64,000 nucleotides of DNA from Lihuaxuella thermophila (GCF_900110165.1 NZ_FOCQ01000001.1:248001-312000), one strand, 5' to 3'; shown: positions 1-9,214, numbered from the stretch's first letter. A program made the numbers and translations. Notes: a model not told the origin generated them from the letters alone.

Positions 1-525
1 TTCTCGCGAATCGAGGAGCAGTGTCTCCTTTTGATGCAGCTTTTGCTTGACTTCGTTCATGTCGGCCATCATCCGGGGCTGTGTGCGGGGGATAAAGGTT
101 CGCGGTTCAGCAGAAGGAAGTTCCGCGGTCACCGGATAGCCCTGCTCCCGCCAACGGCTGAATGTCCCGTTCATCACACTGACCTGTTCATGTCCAAGAT
201 AGGTGAGCAGCCACCACAAACGGGAAGCCATCGCTCCGCCTTGATCATCATAAGCCACGACATGGACGTTTTCGTCGATACCGATCTTCCCCAGTTTGCC
301 GGCCAAAATCTGTATGTCCGGCAAGGGATGTCTGCCGCCGTGTTCCCGGACAGGGCCGGATAAGTCTTTTTCCAGATCGAGGTAAAAGGCTCCCGGCAAA
401 TGGCTGTGCAGGTAAGCTTTCTTCCCCGCGTCCGGCTGGCCAAGGGTGAAGCGGCAATCGACGAGCACCAGGCCGGGTTGATCCAGGTGATTGGCTACCC
501 AGTCCATGCTGACGATTCGGTTCAT
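1..525 (-). CDS. Sulfurtransferase (rhodanese / SseA type), 3' end outside window
   Basis: The first 175 codons are present and the frame is still open at the window edge. The visible part is a complete N-terminal rhodanese domain: it opens MNRIVSMDWVANHL, continues with LVDCRF, the HLPGAFYLDLE segment, a GRHPLP loop and VVAYDDQGG, then enters the second domain with a terminal LLLDSRE. This is the layout of two-domain thiosulfate or 3-mercaptopyruvate sulfurtransferases, which move a sulfane sulfur through a cysteine persulfide in the C-terminal domain. That active-site loop lies outside the window, so substrate and activity cannot be judged. An in-frame stop precedes the ATG; an AAGGA lies about 11 bases upstream of it. 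Confidence 0.85.
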   Translation of the reverse strand, partial: MNRIVSMDWVANHLDQPGLVLVDCRFTLGQPDAGKKAYLHSHLPGAFYLDLEKDLSGPVREHGGRHPLPDIQILAGKLGKIGIDENVHVVAYDDQGGAMASRLWWLLTYLGHEQVSVMNGTFSRWREQGYPVTAELPSAEPRTFIPRTQPRMMADMNEVKQKLHQKETLLLDSRE

Positions 526-543
526 TCCTCATTCACATCCTTT

Positions 544-1416
544 TTATTTTTTATGAATATATTCGGCGACAAATGATTCGCCGTTCCGGTAAAAGCGGGG
601 ATCGAAAATTCCCAGCCGCTCCTCATCATCCACGACCACGACAAACGGCGACCACTGCAACAGGACTTTCGCACGGGGATTTTGATTCAACAGCGGCTTT
701 AAATCACTGTCCTCACTGGAAACCAGCGTTGCTTGTTGTTTCGGTTCGGACCAGACCGAGTCCCGGTAGATTTCAACCCGGTTTCCCTTTTTGCCGATCA
801 CCTGGAATTGCCACGGAACAAAGGTCGCGGCCAATTCCGTCCGGTCAAAGCGCTCCTTGGCCTCATGTTCCACCCAAAAACCTTGCAGGGTCTGAAGCGA
901 AAAATGAATCAACATGGCCAGGGCGATCCAGCGATAAACCTTGAAGCCAGGGAGTGACTTTTTTATTTTGGAAACGATGAATCCGGTCAGGAAAATGGCC
1001 CAGAATACAAAGTCGATGATGGGGATGGTGCCAAACGTGATGCGTACCGAGGAAAAAGGTTCAAAATAGCCCGTTCCCCAGGCGTTGAACAGATCAATTG
1101 TATCATGGATGAAGACAGCGAGCATGGCCAGATAAAAGATTTTCCGGTCTCTGACTTTAAACAGCCACCGGCACAGCCCGTAAATGAGCAGGGCCCAAAA
1201 AGGAACGAGAAACACCGAATGCGTCAGGCCCCGGTGCCACATTTGTTCCATCATTCTGCCCGTTTCCGTCAGCTGGGATAGCACATCGATGTCCGGAATC
1301 TGGCTTCCGACCATTGCCGTCACCAACAAGCTCCGTTTCATATTTACCGGCATCTCTTCTTTTTTGGATGCCCTGTATAAAGTGTAGCCAAACAAGCCGT
1401 GTGTTAGGGTATCCAT
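544..1416 (-). CDS. YfhP-like membrane-bound metal-dependent hydrolase family protein
   Basis: A 290-residue protein of the YdjM/YfhP (COG1988) family. The N-terminal half carries the family signature: MDTLTHGLFGY at the start, then IPDIDVL, HRGLTHS near residue 80 and HDTIDLFN near 105. These histidine and aspartate positions are the presumed metal ligands, interleaved with about four hydrophobic segments. The C-terminal 110 residues are soluble and end in an extracytoplasmic-like beta-rich stretch. B. subtilis YfhP is a related membrane protein; the substrate of the family is unknown. It lies 18 bases downstream of, and in the same direction as, the sulfurtransferase (which is beyond its 3' end). 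The ribosome-binding site is weak. Confidence 0.8.
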   Translation of the reverse strand: MDTLTHGLFGYTLYRASKKEEMPVNMKRSLLVTAMVGSQIPDIDVLSQLTETGRMMEQMWHRGLTHSVFLVPFWALLIYGLCRWLFKVRDRKIFYLAMLAVFIHDTIDLFNAWGTGYFEPFSSVRITFGTIPIIDFVFWAIFLTGFIVSKIKKSLPGFKVYRWIALAMLIHFSLQTLQGFWVEHEAKERFDRTELAATFVPWQFQVIGKKGNRVEIYRDSVWSEPKQQATLVSSEDSDLKPLLNQNPRAKVLLQWSPFVVVVDDEERLGIFDPRFYRNGESFVAEYIHKK

Positions 1417-1595
1417 TTTCGTTCACGCTCTCTTTTTTGCTGGGTGTTATTTGCGGCTACCCTCTATTTTAACAAATCTTTTTGAATCGAGAACAAGCGG
1501 TCTTTTTATTTTGTTTCTTTTGAACGGTGGTTTTTATTCATTTCTCATGTAAAATATGATTAAATTTGAAAGTTGGAAAAAGAAGGAGGATGGAA

Positions 1596-4379
1596 GTGTC
1601 TTTTTTTCTATTTTTAATGATCATCGGCTTGGCGATCGGATGGAGTAATTCCCGCAGGGAAACAAAGAAATTGAAGCGCCAGCTGTCAGAACTGCAAGCT
1701 TCTGTGACCCGTTTGGTTCAGCGGATCGAAGCCCTGGAAACCAGGATGGACCCGGGAGCTTCGGATGAGCCGCCGGCTGCTGCGCCGGAAAGAGAGGAGG
1801 AGTTCCGGGAGATCCGGATGGAGCCCGAAGTGGAAACGGAGTCTCAACCGAAAGAATCTGTTTCTCCCCCCATTCCTGTCCGGGTTACGGAAGGGGTTGC
1901 AGATTCCCCTATGGGCCGTTCACCTGAACCGGAGTCAGTTCCGGAGGCAGAATCCGGCCGGCTGAGCCGGCGTTCACGCCTGGAATGGGAACTGTTAATC
2001 GGGGGAAAGTGGTTAAACTACATCGGGGCTGTAGCGCTCGTGATCGGGCTTGGCTTTTTTGTTAAATATGCATTTGAGAATAACTGGATCAATGAGACGG
2101 TCAGGGTATTGGCCGGGGGTGCGGCCGGTTTTCTCCTGCTGTGGGGCGGTGCCCGTTTCCATAAAAGAGGATTGCCCGTTTTTGCCCAGGGATGGATCGG
2201 GGCCGGGATTGCCATTCTTTATGTTTCATCTTTCGCTTCCTTTAACTTTTATCATTTGGTCTCGCCGGAAGTCGCCTTTCTCTTTATGTCGCTCGTCACT
2301 CTTCTCGCTTTTCAACAGGCATTGCGGTATCAAGCATTGGCCATCTCGGTTATCGGCTGGATCGGCGGCTTTTTAACTCCGTTTTTACTGGGGTCTGAAC
2401 GCGGCAGCACGCTCGGATTGTTTACATACTTGGCTTTTTTAACCATAGGGATGCTGCTGCTGGTCATCAAGAAAGCAAATTGGGTCATTCTTTACTATAT
2501 GACATTGGGCGCCGTATACCTGATTCTGTTGTCATGGATTCCTTTCAATCAGGAACCGGCTGAGCTTTGGCTGGAATCATTTTTCTTGTGTCTGTTCTGG
2601 GCGTTCTTTTTTGCCTATGAAGTTTATTCTTCCTTGCGTCCCGCCAAATGGCCGATGGCGAATACGATTGCCGCAGGATTCCATCTCTTCTTTTTCTTTC
2701 TCGGCTGGAATCTGCTCCTCTTGCCCCGGCATGAGGATGGGTTGAGCGCCGTATTCCTGCTGGGGGGCGTGGCTTACCTGGTTCCGCTCCTATTCCTTCA
2801 CCGCAGGCAGAAACTTTCGCTCGTTTCGAGGGAAGAGGTATTTCGTTATGGTTTTTCCTTTCTCATCCTGCTGACGCTGGCCAATGCGTACCAATGGGAG
2901 AAATATCATTTGATCTATGCCTGGACAGTGGAAGCCTGGCTGCTCGTCTGGTGGGGAGCGAGGAGGAAGATCCGGCATGTATGCGGGTTTGCCGTCATTT
3001 TGTACGCGGTCAGCTCGTTCATGTTGCTTGCTCTCTCTGCTCAGTTTCAACCGGAGCAGGAGACATGGTTCCCCTTTTTTAACTTGCGTGCCCTGGCTTA
3101 TATCGGGCTGTCGGCCGCTTTGGGCACAAGTGCCCTGCTGTTAAAACGTTGGGATATGAAGTTGGTTGTTCCCGCCGTGCCATTCCTGCACAACGGGTGG
3201 GCCATTCTGCTCTTCCTCTTCTTGACGGGTGAAACCAACTTTTACTTCGATCACATCTTTCTGAATGCAGGACCGGCGTTACGGGAGAGCCTCAGTTACA
3301 GCAGGTATCTCATCTGTTCTTTGGTCTGGATGGCGTACAGTTTATGGATTGCCTGGGTGGCATTCAGGCAGCAAATCCGGTCCCTGGTGGCAACGGGATG
3401 GGCCCTGCTGGGTGTCGGCGTCATCACTGCAGCGGCGACGGGAATGGCTTACGGTCCGGCGGACCAGTTTATTCCCGTATACAATCTGCGTTTTCTCGTC
3501 TTTGTCATCGCGGCGGGGATCATCTATGTTCACCTCCGCTGGTGGAAAAAGTATGAACACGATTTGAAGCTGAAGGCAATTCCGGTCGTGATGATCGGGA
3601 CGCTGGCTGTTTTGCTGTTCGAGTTGATCTCCATGGAAATTGGAGATTATTATGACAAACAACTGCTCCATACCAGCTTGGCGATGGAACAAATGATCCG
3701 TTTTTCTAAAACGATGTCGTTGGTGCTGGCCTGGTTTGGTTACAGTCTCTTCTTCGCCTGGATCGGTTTCAGGCAGCGTCTTCAGGCGCTTGTTTATCTT
3801 TCCTGGGGTGTGTTGGCGCTGGGGTTATTGACAGCCATTTGGCAGGGCTTTTCCTATCCGGTTTTGGACCGGTTCACCCCTGTCTATAACCTGCGCTTTT
3901 TCACCCTGCTGATAGCGGCAGGTGTGCTCCTTGTTCACTATGCCTGGTGGAAAAAGCAAACGGAAGTCCATGCGAAGAAAGTTCACCCCCTCTTGTTTAC
4001 CATCCTCATCACCGGTCTATTGTTTGAATTGGTCACGGTCGAAGTGAGCGATGCCTTTGAGCGGATCCGTTACCTGGCGGATCAATCGGATGTCCGCCTG
4101 CTTCACCAGTTGGATAACCAGAAGCAGATGTCGATCTCCATCGCCTGGCTGATCTACTCGCTGGTATTGATGGGAGCGGGCATATGGCGGAAGCTGCCGT
4201 TGTTGCGCCTGGTCGCCATCGCCTTGTTCGGTTTGTCGATCTTTAAAATCTTTCTGTTTGACCTTTCGTTCCTGGGAACGTTGTACCGGATCTTCTCCTT
4301 CATCGGTCTCGGCGTGATTCTGCTGATCGTTTCTTATCTGTACCAACGCTATAAACACTGGTTTCATCAGTCGGCATAA
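1596..4379 (+). CDS. DUF2339 family polytopic membrane protein
   Basis: A very large membrane protein of about 927 residues. It has one N-terminal hydrophobic segment, a short coiled coil (lysine/leucine-rich, roughly residues 20-50), a proline- and glutamate-rich linker to about residue 130, then more than twenty transmembrane helices to the C-terminus. This is the DUF2339 architecture; no function is established for the family. Internal repetition is visible: the segment with VYNLRF followed by YVHLRWWKK recurs about 140 residues later as VYNLRFFTLL with LVHYAWWKK. I chose the GTG at 1596 because AAGGAGG ends six bases before it; a TTG at 1566 and an ATG at 1590 are in frame but have no well-spaced site. 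Confidence 0.8.
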   Translation: MSFFLFLMIIGLAIGWSNSRRETKKLKRQLSELQASVTRLVQRIEALETRMDPGASDEPPAAAPEREEEFREIRMEPEVETESQPKESVSPPIPVRVTEGVADSPMGRSPEPESVPEAESGRLSRRSRLEWELLIGGKWLNYIGAVALVIGLGFFVKYAFENNWINETVRVLAGGAAGFLLLWGGARFHKRGLPVFAQGWIGAGIAILYVSSFASFNFYHLVSPEVAFLFMSLVTLLAFQQALRYQALAISVIGWIGGFLTPFLLGSERGSTLGLFTYLAFLTIGMLLLVIKKANWVILYYMTLGAVYLILLSWIPFNQEPAELWLESFFLCLFWAFFFAYEVYSSLRPAKWPMANTIAAGFHLFFFFLGWNLLLLPRHEDGLSAVFLLGGVAYLVPLLFLHRRQKLSLVSREEVFRYGFSFLILLTLANAYQWEKYHLIYAWTVEAWLLVWWGARRKIRHVCGFAVILYAVSSFMLLALSAQFQPEQETWFPFFNLRALAYIGLSAALGTSALLLKRWDMKLVVPAVPFLHNGWAILLFLFLTGETNFYFDHIFLNAGPALRESLSYSRYLICSLVWMAYSLWIAWVAFRQQIRSLVATGWALLGVGVITAAATGMAYGPADQFIPVYNLRFLVFVIAAGIIYVHLRWWKKYEHDLKLKAIPVVMIGTLAVLLFELISMEIGDYYDKQLLHTSLAMEQMIRFSKTMSLVLAWFGYSLFFAWIGFRQRLQALVYLSWGVLALGLLTAIWQGFSYPVLDRFTPVYNLRFFTLLIAAGVLLVHYAWWKKQTEVHAKKVHPLLFTILITGLLFELVTVEVSDAFERIRYLADQSDVRLLHQLDNQKQMSISIAWLIYSLVLMGAGIWRKLPLLRLVAIALFGLSIFKIFLFDLSFLGTLYRIFSFIGLGVILLIVSYLYQRYKHWFHQSA

Positions 4380-4402
4380 ATGAAACCAACTTCCTTTACG
4401 GA

Positions 4403-4453
4403 AAAGCCACAAATGCTATGAAATCCCACTCATAGCTCTTTGTGGCTTTTGCC
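4403..4453. terminator. Bidirectional intrinsic terminator
   Basis: AAAGCCACAAA and its exact complement TTTGTGGCTTT flank an inner GCTATGA/TCATAGC stem. The hairpin lies between the convergent DUF2339 and erm genes and is followed by T-rich sequence on both strands. Confidence 0.8.
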
Positions 4454-4456
4454 TTA

Positions 4457-5314
4457 TTATCTCGGATTCCTGCTCTTTATTGCTCGTGGCCAGAGGGGAC
4501 GCTGCACATATTGGCTCATGGTTTTAAAAACCATTCCCCACTGAGATTCCGTTAGAGAACCGATTGGCGTTTCGTTTATCATCCCTAAATTTCTTTTCAG
4601 ATGCTTCATTTGAGGAGCTGTAAATATTCCTCTGAGTGCTTTTTCAACAGGGGCGTACGGCTCTTGAAGTGCATATTGAGCCAGTCCCAAAAAAGCTGAA
4701 TGATCCTTGTACGGTACAACCGGCTCCTTTTTTCTGCTGATCATGATCATCGCAGAATCCACTCTTGGCGGAGGCGAAAAATGATATCTGGAAATTTCTT
4801 TGACATAGCGGAGATCAAACCACATTCTCCAAGCCAAAACATAAGAGTTTTTCACAAATTTTGAGGTGAATCGTTTGGCTGCCCCTTTTTCCATTACGAT
4901 AACCCCTCTTTGTAAGCCGCTAATAGGGTTGTTCAGCAGCATTTTCATAATCGGTGTCGTAATGGCGTATGGAATATTGGACACCACAAGAAACTTTTCT
5001 TTTGGCAATCGGATTTTCATTATGTCTTGATGAACAATGAGGGTATTTGGATGTTGAGCCGTTTTCCGTTTAAGAATATCAACAAACTTGGCATCATATT
5101 CGACCGCCAATACCTTTCCGGCTCTTTGATTCAGTACGGTTGTCAATGCGCCTGTTCCGGCTCCCAATTCTAATACCGTGTCTGTTATGCTCACATTTGC
5201 CCGGTCTACTATTTCATGAAGCAACTTTTTATTATGGATGAAATGCTGTCCGAGAAAGTTGGGAGGTTCTCCCCGGCTTGATTGCTTGCGCTGATCTTTT
5301 CGATGAATATTCAT
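4457..5314 (-). CDS. erm: 23S rRNA (adenine-N6) methyltransferase, ErmD/ErmK-like
   Basis: 285 residues. The enzyme would methylate A2058 of 23S rRNA and confer macrolide-lincosamide-streptogramin B resistance. SAM-binding motif [11 protein letters not shown] is near residue 49, the acidic VEYDAKF ends strand 2, and the catalytic NIPYAI is near 113; the C-terminal helical domain is complete. Long stretches such as [20 protein letters not shown] match the remembered ErmD sequence closely, so membership in that branch is well supported. The leader upstream is of the same class. The gene is more AT-rich than its neighbours, compatible with acquisition, but no mobile element flanks it. Whether it gives clinically relevant resistance cannot be read from sequence. 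Confidence 0.92.
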   Translation of the reverse strand: MNIHRKDQRKQSSRGEPPNFLGQHFIHNKKLLHEIVDRANVSITDTVLELGAGTGALTTVLNQRAGKVLAVEYDAKFVDILKRKTAQHPNTLIVHQDIMKIRLPKEKFLVVSNIPYAITTPIMKMLLNNPISGLQRGVIVMEKGAAKRFTSKFVKNSYVLAWRMWFDLRYVKEISRYHFSPPPRVDSAMIMISRKKEPVVPYKDHSAFLGLAQYALQEPYAPVEKALRGIFTAPQMKHLKRNLGMINETPIGSLTESQWGMVFKTMSQYVQRPLWPRAIKSRNPR

Positions 5315-5331
5315 CAGACTCTCATCCCTTC

Positions 5332-5360
5332 AAAAAAAATCACAGGCCAGCTGCCTGTGA
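5332..5360 (-). terminator. Attenuator terminator 2 of the erm leader
   Basis: On the minus strand an 8-bp stem (TCACAGGC with GCCTGTGA) and 5-base loop are followed by eight T residues. It ends only 18 bases before the erm start codon, so read-through is required for expression. Its 5' arm (5351-5359) is perfectly complementary over 9 bases to 5564-5572 in the early leader, a possible antiterminator pairing. Confidence 0.8.
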
Positions 5361-5454
5361 TTCAGAGCAAAGGGAAACCCATTCCATTCAGTTTTAGGGA
5401 CAATCAGCAATCAGCCGAGAAATCTATTGTTTAAAGGAAAAACCAATGATGAAT

Positions 5455-5487
5455 AAAAAAAGAAAGACAGTACTCGCCTGCCTTTCT
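5455..5487 (-). terminator. Attenuator terminator 1 of the erm leader
   Basis: On the minus strand AGAAAGGCAG pairs with CTGTCTTTCT (10 bp including one G-U) around a 7-base loop, followed by six T residues. It is the upstream of two intrinsic terminators between the leader peptide and erm. B. licheniformis ermK is known to use two such terminators. Confidence 0.75.
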
Positions 5488-5591
5488 ACCTATTTTCCTT
5501 CTCTATGCGCATGCAAAAAAAGATGATTAAATAAGGGCAGACTGATCCCCTTTACTCTGCGAACACAGGCAGAGTCTTTGAACATATTTCA

Positions 5592-5633
5592 TTACCTGTT
5601 CAAAGTTGGGAATCGAAGTCTGACGGAATACAT
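5592..5633 (-). CDS. Erm leader peptide (RLR-type)
   Basis: A 13-residue peptide, MYSVRLRFPTLNR, too short for ordinary gene calling. It closely resembles the ErmD/ErmK leader peptide (MTHSMRLRFPTLNQ), including the RLR stalling motif and FPTLN. A GAGGAG sits 11 bases upstream (5645-5650). The last codons lie inside a perfect 9-bp hairpin (5576-5584 with 5597-5605), so a drug-stalled ribosome would melt that hairpin and change the downstream folds. Translation in vivo is inferred. Confidence 0.85.
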   Translation of the reverse strand: MYSVRLRFPTLNR

Positions 5634-5674
5634 TTGAATGATTTCTCCTCGTTACGATTGTAAGTACATGAAAA

Positions 5675-5703
5675 ATTATAATTGGCTTTCCATTCCATGT
5701 CAA
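5675..5703 (-). promoter_or_regulatory. Consensus sigma-A promoter of erm leader
   Basis: TTGACA (5698-5703) and TATAAT (5675-5680) on the minus strand are both perfect and separated by 17 bases. Transcription would begin near 5668 and give a leader of about 350 bases before erm. Confidence 0.88.
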
Positions 5704-5805
5704 AAGGATGCTCCGATCCGATCCATCATTCTTGTTCCATCAAGAGAATGAACACCTTTCCAGGTCCGCAGCCTGCCGAAAGGGGATTCTTCGTCTTGTG
5801 CGCTC

Positions 5806-6855
5806 TCAAAGCAAAATGGTTCGTTTTTCGTTATGGCTTTGTATGGCTGCCTGAATGATGCGGATCGTTTCGCGGGCCTCCTGTGCCGTGACAGGGAGGG
5901 GAGCCCGTTCGCGAATGGCGGCCGCCATCTTATGATAATAAGTCTCATACGAGCCACGCAGCGTTTGAATCGTTCCGGTCAACTCCAAGCCGTTGACGCT
6001 GGTGGTGATTGTGCCATACTGCTCAGGGAAGTCTTCTCCCCAACCGGGATCACCGGGTTTGGCTCCGCGCTTTAAACTCTCTTCCTGGGAATCCATGCCA
6101 TATTTGATGAATGATCCTTTTGTTCCGTGAACTTGATAACGCGGACCCGGATTTTTTACCATGGAGCCGCTGTGCAGGATGACCCGACGTCCTCCTCCAT
6201 ATCCGAGCACCAGATGGAAATAGTCCGTTGTCTGTGCGCCGGGCCGTTGTTCCATCAGGTCGGCAGTGACTGAATGGGGGAGGCCAAATAACTGGAGAGC
6301 CTGATCGATCAGATGGGAGCCCAGGTCGTAAAGAATTCCGGATCCGGGCAGGTTTTGTTCGCGCCAGCGGTTGCGCACCTCCGGCCGGTAGCGGTCAAAG
6401 TGGGCTTCGTATGTATGGATTTCGCCTAACAGGCCGCTTTCTATGCAAGATTGGATGGTAAGGAAGTCATTATCCCAGCGCCGGTTGTGGTAGACGCTCA
6501 GCAGGCAGCCCTGTTTTTCCGCCAGACGGATCAGTTCATCCGCTTCCTCCACATGGATGACAAACGGTTTTTCCACCACCACATGCTTTTTGGCTTGGAG
6601 GGCTGCTTTGGCAAAGGGAAAATGGGTTTCATTGGGAGTGGTGATGACCACCAGCTCAATCTCCGGGTCGCGCAGCAATTCATCCACACTGGATACGACG
6701 GTTGCCTCGGGGAGTTGGCGCTTTACCTTATCCGGTTGAGAGGATACGACCGTATGGATTTTCAAGTCACGCACAGCCTGGATGACGGGGGCGTGAAAAG
6801 TGGCTCCGGAAAAACCAAATCCGATCAGTCCGATCTTTATGCTGTTCAACTTCAT
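5806..6855 (-). CDS. Gfo/Idh/MocA family NAD(P)-dependent oxidoreductase
   Basis: About 349 residues. The N-terminal Rossmann fold begins IKIGLIGFGFSGATFHAPVI, followed by VVITTPNETHF and the family hallmark VVEKPF with its catalytic lysine near residue 95. The C-terminal alpha/beta domain contains GSGILYDLGSHLIDQAL, whose aspartate and histidine are typical of sugar-type dehydrogenases. Closest in layout to the YvaA/YdgJ-type oxidoreductases; the substrate is not predictable. The ATG at 6855 directly follows GGGAGAG; a TTG at 6849 has better spacing to it and is an alternative. An upstream in-frame extension to 6927 has no family similarity. It stands alone, transcribed toward the erm promoter. 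Confidence 0.88.
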   Translation of the reverse strand: MKLNSIKIGLIGFGFSGATFHAPVIQAVRDLKIHTVVSSQPDKVKRQLPEATVVSSVDELLRDPEIELVVITTPNETHFPFAKAALQAKKHVVVEKPFVIHVEEADELIRLAEKQGCLLSVYHNRRWDNDFLTIQSCIESGLLGEIHTYEAHFDRYRPEVRNRWREQNLPGSGILYDLGSHLIDQALQLFGLPHSVTADLMEQRPGAQTTDYFHLVLGYGGGRRVILHSGSMVKNPGPRYQVHGTKGSFIKYGMDSQEESLKRGAKPGDPGWGEDFPEQYGTITTSVNGLELTGTIQTLRGSYETYYHKMAAAIRERAPLPVTAQEARETIRIIQAAIQSHNEKRTILL

Positions 6856-7168
6856 CTCTCCCAATTGAATATATGAAGTACTACAAACAAAGCCGCAAAA
6901 CGCCGGAACTTTGCTCTCATGCTCCATGACGGAATCCAGCCCGTAAGCCGTGATTTGCTTTGAGACCTATCATACTCTTGCAGATATTTATTTTCAAGCG
7001 ATTTTTCTCCATCCGTGTTTATATTCTTGGGCTGAAATCTGCTATTATAAATAAAGAAACAGGCTATCAATTCAATGAAAATGCGAGAATGGATATGAAA
7101 AGAACCGATTTATGGCTTACATGTGACGTGACGTACGCAAATCGATCTGAATGAACCGGAATCATAGA

Positions 7169-7197
7169 TTTACATTTTGTTTTCAAAAGAGTATGAT
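7169..7197 (+). promoter_or_regulatory. Promoter of the c-di-AMP riboswitch
   Basis: TTTACA (7169-7174), a 17-base spacer and TATGAT (7192-7197) place a start near 7204, some 25 bases before the aptamer. Confidence 0.7.
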
Positions 7198-7228
7198 GAC
7201 ATCAACTGAATACGAATGCAATCCCAGT

Positions 7229-7373
7229 GATCGCTGAATCCTGATCAAGGAGCGGGGGAACCAATTGTGGAGAGGATGGATCTCCTCCACATGGGGTGAA
7301 TCTCATGCCACCACCGGCATGAGTAGGGTAACTCTCAAGATCCGAATCCGACAGCTAACCTCGTAAGCGTGAT
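7229..7373 (+). promoter_or_regulatory. c-di-AMP riboswitch (ydaO/yuaA class)
   Basis: The conserved blocks of the ydaO class appear in order: GATCGCTGAATCC, GGAGCGGGGGAACCA, TGGGGTGAATCTC, the inverted GGGTAACTCTC, CCGAATCCGACAGCTAACC and CTCGTAAGCGT. Variable stems between them are present, for example CTCATGCC with GGCATGAG around 7300-7320. The class binds cyclic di-AMP and usually turns off genes for K+ uptake or cell-wall hydrolases. Here a strong terminator follows, but no recognisable protein gene lies between it and greA. Confidence 0.93.
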
Positions 7374-7401
7374 GAGAGAGGGGGTTATTTTTGTTGAGAA
7401 C

Positions 7402-7431
7402 AAGCAACAGGATAACCACCTGTTGCTTTTT
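7402..7431 (+). terminator. Expression-platform terminator of the riboswitch
   Basis: AAGCAACAGG and CCTGTTGCTT form a perfect 10-bp stem with a 7-base loop, running into TTTTT. It starts about 30 bases after the aptamer. Confidence 0.88.
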
Positions 7432-8726
7432 AGTGCTTTAAAACCCGCTTGATTCACCCATCATCGGAAGCATGGATCCAGGAGCTTGGGGGATGAAGAG
7501 AAAAAATGCTCGACTGTTTCCGAACACTCCCCCCATAGACAAGCAAAGGAATGGTTTTGCATTCAGCATGTTCACACCGTCGAACCGGAGAGGATCACTG
7601 TTTTGGCAAAGGAACCGATTTTTCATTTATTTCATATTTTAGCGGAGATCCTTTCCAAAACATGTGCTGTCAAGGACAAGATCGCTTTAAATTACAAAAA
7701 CGGATGAACATTTTATACCATGAACCGATCGTGTTTGATTTGGTTGTTGAAAGGGGAAATATACGGGGGAACTTCGGGTTTGTTCATGATTTTTTTGGCG
7801 CAAAAGAAGGATAATAATTGAACTTAGTCGAATATTATAATAATTTAGGGAAAATATCATCTTGTATAAACATGCATACCTTCAAACCTTTTTCTGCACA
7901 TTTATGATAAAGAAATTGGGTGGCAAAAAAAGAGAAACGGGAGAAGCGAAGGGGGATTTGAAGTCTGCCCGCGGAAGCGGCGCAACAGAGACTGGAATGG
8001 GAAAAACTTTTTTGTAAATCTCTTGGAGGAATGAATGAAATGTGCTAATATATTCAGCAGTCCGTATTCATGCTGTCTTCTCTACGGGATGCCGCCGCTC
8101 ATCAGATCCCGGAGGGAGAGTTTTGCCAAGAAACTGTACATGAAATCGCTTACAAGGGAAAAACTGGTCTTTGGACATCCGGTGCCGACTGCGGTTTTGG
8201 CCATAGTTTGAAATATGTTCGAAACGGGAAGACAAAATGAACTGCGCTTGGCAACCTGATTGATCGATGAAGCGCAGTTGTCATAACACTGGAGATTGCT
8301 GCATATGGATTTCCGGTGTATTCAGGCTTGCCCCGGGGGGTATGCCTTGGTACTCCGGAAAATGGCTGATCAACCATTCATCTTTTAAGGAGATATTTAC
8401 CCGATTGCTCTCGAAGATTCGCATTCCCAGGCGGGGAACAGTGAAGGGAGAGAGCGATGTCAACATAGTTCATCAACGGGCAGGTGGTTGGTCCCGGAAA
8501 TACCCGTAGTACTGACCGATCGGCATGAAGTATCGCCATAGCCGGAGAGGAGCTGGACGGTAAATTCTGTGGTGTGAACCGGACCGGCTGACCCTGTGGC
8601 GGTACCCGGCAGGCACACGCAGCGACAACCGGCCGAAGCCGGTCTCTTGTGATGAACTGCAAGCTCACTACTTTAGCGAAGGTAGTTGACATAAGTTAGT
8701 TTGGACAGATTAAGGGAGGAATCGGT
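7432..8726. other. 1.3-kb interval without a recognisable gene
   Basis: Short open frames exist on both strands but none has a convincing ribosome-binding site together with recognisable protein features. The interval begins just after the riboswitch terminator and ends at greA. A stretch around 7560-7705 has a faint LysM-like look in one frame and then breaks, so the riboswitch target may have decayed; this is a guess. A small hairpin at about 8629-8643 (ACCGGC-CGAA-GCCGGT) may end a transcript. Confidence 0.5.
8240..8279. repeat. Perfect 10-bp inverted repeat in gene-poor DNA
   Basis: AACTGCGCTT (8240-8249) and AAGCGCAGTT (8270-8279) are exact complements around a 20-base loop. No T-tract follows on either strand, so it is not a standard terminator. 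Confidence 0.6.
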
Positions 8727-9206
8727 ATGGCGCAAAATAAAAAAGAGGTACTATTAACGGAAGAGGGATTGGAAAAAGTTAAGCAAGAACTGGAATACCT
8801 GAAGACGCAAAAACGGCATGAGGTCGCCCAGCGTTTGAAAGAAGCCATTGCGCAAGGAGATCTCAGCGAGAATTCCGAATATGATGCGGCGAAAGAGGAG
8901 CAAGCTTTTATTGAATCGCGCATCATTACGTTGGAAAATATGATTCGCAACGCGAAAATCATTAACTCCCAACATATCGATAAAAACATCGTGAATGTGG
9001 GTTCCAAAGTGACGATCCAAGAATTGCCCGACGGGGATACTGAAACTTATACGATTGTGGGAAGTGCAGAATCCGACCCGCTTTCCGGAAAAATTTCCAA
9101 CGAGTCTCCCATCGGGGCAGAATTGATCGGTAAAAAGGTAGGAGATACCGTCGATGTACCGGCTCCTTCCGGCACGATTCAATTTAAAATCATCGAAATC
9201 GAGTAA
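8727..9206 (+). CDS. greA: Transcription elongation factor GreA
   Basis: 159 residues, the usual size. The N-terminal coiled coil ([18 protein letters not shown] through [16 protein letters not shown]) includes the acidic tip that reaches the RNA polymerase catalytic site to stimulate cleavage of backtracked transcripts. The C-terminal globular domain ends [18 protein letters not shown] followed by the FKIIEIE tail. A GGGAGG lies ahead of the ATG. It stands alone, with a terminator directly downstream. In B. subtilis greA sits near udk and yrrL; here it is separated from that block. Confidence 0.97.
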   Translation: MAQNKKEVLLTEEGLEKVKQELEYLKTQKRHEVAQRLKEAIAQGDLSENSEYDAAKEEQAFIESRIITLENMIRNAKIINSQHIDKNIVNVGSKVTIQELPDGDTETYTIVGSAESDPLSGKISNESPIGAELIGKKVGDTVDVPAPSGTIQFKIIEIE

Positions 9207-9214
9207 TTCGCATT

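Noticed and set aside
24-532. Short frames on both strands over the sulfurtransferase
   Set aside because: They are shadows of the open rhodanese frame, which has no stop in the window and shows clear domain motifs.
7438-7814. Frames of 60-90 codons after the c-di-AMP riboswitch
   Set aside because: No ribosome-binding site and no convincing protein similarity; a faint LysM-like segment breaks within 40 residues.
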